Assembly (NCBI GenBank): GCA_946613735.1
Contig: CAMOFS010000090.1
Coordinates: 1 to 6,594 of the forward strand
Source of the DNA: an uncultured Lachnospiraceae bacterium
GTDB lineage: Bacteria; Bacillota_A; Clostridia; Lachnospirales; Lachnospiraceae
Direction: 5' to 3'
DNA length: 6,594 nucleotides
In this document: piece by piece, positions 5,378-6,594 of the stretch
How positions within the stretch are numbered: position 1 is the stretch's first letter
Layout: each line of letters opens with the position of its first letter
The notes under the pieces: generated by a model
Databases searched by the model: none
What the model saw: only the letters and a program-made list of their open reading frames with translations
What the model was told of the DNA's origin: nothing
Position numbers and translations under genes: made by a program

Positions 5378-6594
5378 ATGAACTACAGGAGAACTGAGAA
5401 TTTTATCGTCATGCTGGTGTCCTTTTCCTGTATCGGACTTACAGTGGAAAGCATCCTTATGGGATGGGAGTTTTGGGTGCCGCCACTTATCATTTTGGGC
5501 ACCATTTTTTCATGGGCCATGACCATACTTGGCAAGCCACAATACAGCGTCAGAAAGGTATATTATCTCACCTATGCCATGTTGGCGGCTTTTTTCCACG
5601 GAGTACATCACACAAGCTTTTTCGATATGCTGCCGGTATTCATACTGATCCTGGTGGCCTTTTCTTTTTTTGATGACCGGTACATGATGAACCTTTTTAT
5701 GGGCGAATACTTCATACTTGTCATGATCCAGCTTCTCTTTTTACAAAAGGATAGCGGTGCGGTGGTAGATGCCCTCTACATTTCCAGGGTCGTCCTGCAT
5801 ATTATCATATTCATACTTGTGTATCTGTGCAGTCTTAAGCTTATAGATGACAGGACTGAGGTGGCCGAGGCTGAGGCCATCAAGGATGAAAAGATCGAGA
5901 CCAATGATGCGGATATGGAGGATTTTTTGTCCAATATCTCCCATGAGCTACGTACTCCCGTCAATGTGGTAAACGGTATGTCCGATCTGCTCATCAAGAA
6001 AAATGCAGGAAAGGAAGCGCTCTCCATCAAGGAGGCGGGCGTGAGACTGGCTTACCACATAGAGGACATCCAGGATTATACCGAGTGCAAGAGGAACAAG
6101 CTTTTGCTGGAGGAGGAGGACTATATGAGTGCCTCCCTTATTAATGATGTGGTTACAAGCTTTCGGCTTTTGGACAACAACAAGCTGGAGCTGGTGGTGG
6201 ACATGTCACCGCAGGTACCTACCAGTCTGACCGGTGACATCAAAAAGCTCCACAAGATATTCAGGCATCTTATGGAAAATGCGGTGAAGTTTACACGTCG
6301 TGGTGGGATCTATATAAAGCTGTATTCCGAGCCTACGGAATATGGCATCAACCTCTGCATAGAGGTGGAGGATACCGGTATAGGTATGGATCGCAATGCC
6401 AGGCTGTCACTGGCGGACGGTATGTTCCAGGCCAACAAAAAGAGGAACCGCAGCTCAGGTGGTATAGGACTGGGGCTTTTTATCGTCTATGGCTTTGTCC
6501 ACTGCATGGGCGGCTTTGTCAAGGTGGAGAGTGAAAAGGGAAGCGGTACCATGGTTCGTGCAACCATCCCCCAGAAGGTGGCCGATGCTACACC
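5378..6594 (+). CDS. Membrane sensor histidine kinase (3' end beyond the window)
   Basis: The frame is open from the ATG at 5378 to the window edge, giving 405 residues with no stop. Residues 1-155 are very hydrophobic, with about six membrane segments (roughly 9-28, 34-52, 60-75, 83-98, 105-122, 132-153), short loops and no large extracellular sensor domain. An acidic, helical linker (156-182) leads to a HisKA dimerisation domain with phospho-acceptor H189 in NISHELRTP; the E190-x-x-T193 arrangement suits both kinase and phosphatase activity in this family. The ATPase domain follows: N box with N301 in HLMENAVKF, G1 box EDTGIGM (331-337), and G2 box GGIGLGL (361-367). The coding frame is complete through the ATPase core at KGSGTMVRATIP, so the missing part is either a short tail or a further domain such as a receiver. 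The likely partner is the receiver-GGDEF protein encoded immediately before it. The ligand cannot be read from the sequence. Confidence 0.93.
   Translation, partial: MNYRRTENFIVMLVSFSCIGLTVESILMGWEFWVPPLIILGTIFSWAMTILGKPQYSVRKVYYLTYAMLAAFFHGVHHTSFFDMLPVFILILVAFSFFDDRYMMNLFMGEYFILVMIQLLFLQKDSGAVVDALYISRVVLHIIIFILVYLCSLKLIDDRTEVAEAEAIKDEKIETNDADMEDFLSNISHELRTPVNVVNGMSDLLIKKNAGKEALSIKEAGVRLAYHIEDIQDYTECKRNKLLLEEEDYMSASLINDVVTSFRLLDNNKLELVVDMSPQVPTSLTGDIKKLHKIFRHLMENAVKFTRRGGIYIKLYSEPTEYGINLCIEVEDTGIGMDRNARLSLADGMFQANKKRNRSSGGIGLGLFIVYGFVHCMGGFVKVESEKGSGTMVRATIPQKVADAT

Noticed and set aside
5464..5673. 69-codon open frame on the plus strand near the start of the histidine kinase
   Set aside because: It lies in another frame inside the membrane-domain coding region, which has a good ribosome binding site and continuous homology-like sequence.

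Overview
This window looks like chromosomal DNA from a motile Gram-positive anaerobe of the Bacillota, most likely a Lachnospiraceae-type clostridium. The reasons are the separate pyrB-pyrI aspartate transcarbamoylase subunits, a CheC/FliY-type phosphatase, strong purine-rich ribosome binding sites, and uniform use of AGG (Arg) and ATA (Ile) codons in DNA of roughly balanced base composition. The assignment comes from protein character alone and is not firm below family level. All supported genes lie on the + strand, packed tightly. I see no tRNA, rRNA, CRISPR array, insertion sequence or sign of recent transfer.

Positions 1-613 hold the end of a pyrimidine biosynthesis unit: the 3' end of pyrB, overlapping by 7 bases a complete pyrI with its zinc-binding cysteines. 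A 137-base gap (614-750) follows. It contains a long imperfect inverted repeat (658-729) and an adjoining perfect 12-base palindrome (726-737). A weak promoter-like sequence overlaps the end of pyrI.

Positions 751-6594 read as one run of five genes: a stand-alone CheC-type CheY-P phosphatase with both active sites intact; a 706-residue protein with an N-terminal cyclic-nucleotide-binding-like fold and a large uncharacterised C-terminal part; shikimate kinase (start overlaps the previous stop); a response regulator with receiver, active-looking GGDEF and a degenerate second GGDEF domain; and a membrane histidine kinase that runs off the right edge.

My working idea, which is inference, is that the last five genes encode a c-di-GMP signalling module. 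The membrane kinase would phosphorylate the receiver of the diguanylate cyclase, the CheC-like protein could remove that phosphate, and the 706-residue protein could be a nucleotide-responsive partner. The embedded shikimate kinase would be a metabolic passenger co-expressed by translational coupling. The least described parts are the 706-residue protein and the catalytically dead second GGDEF domain, which still carries an RxxD inhibitory-site motif.
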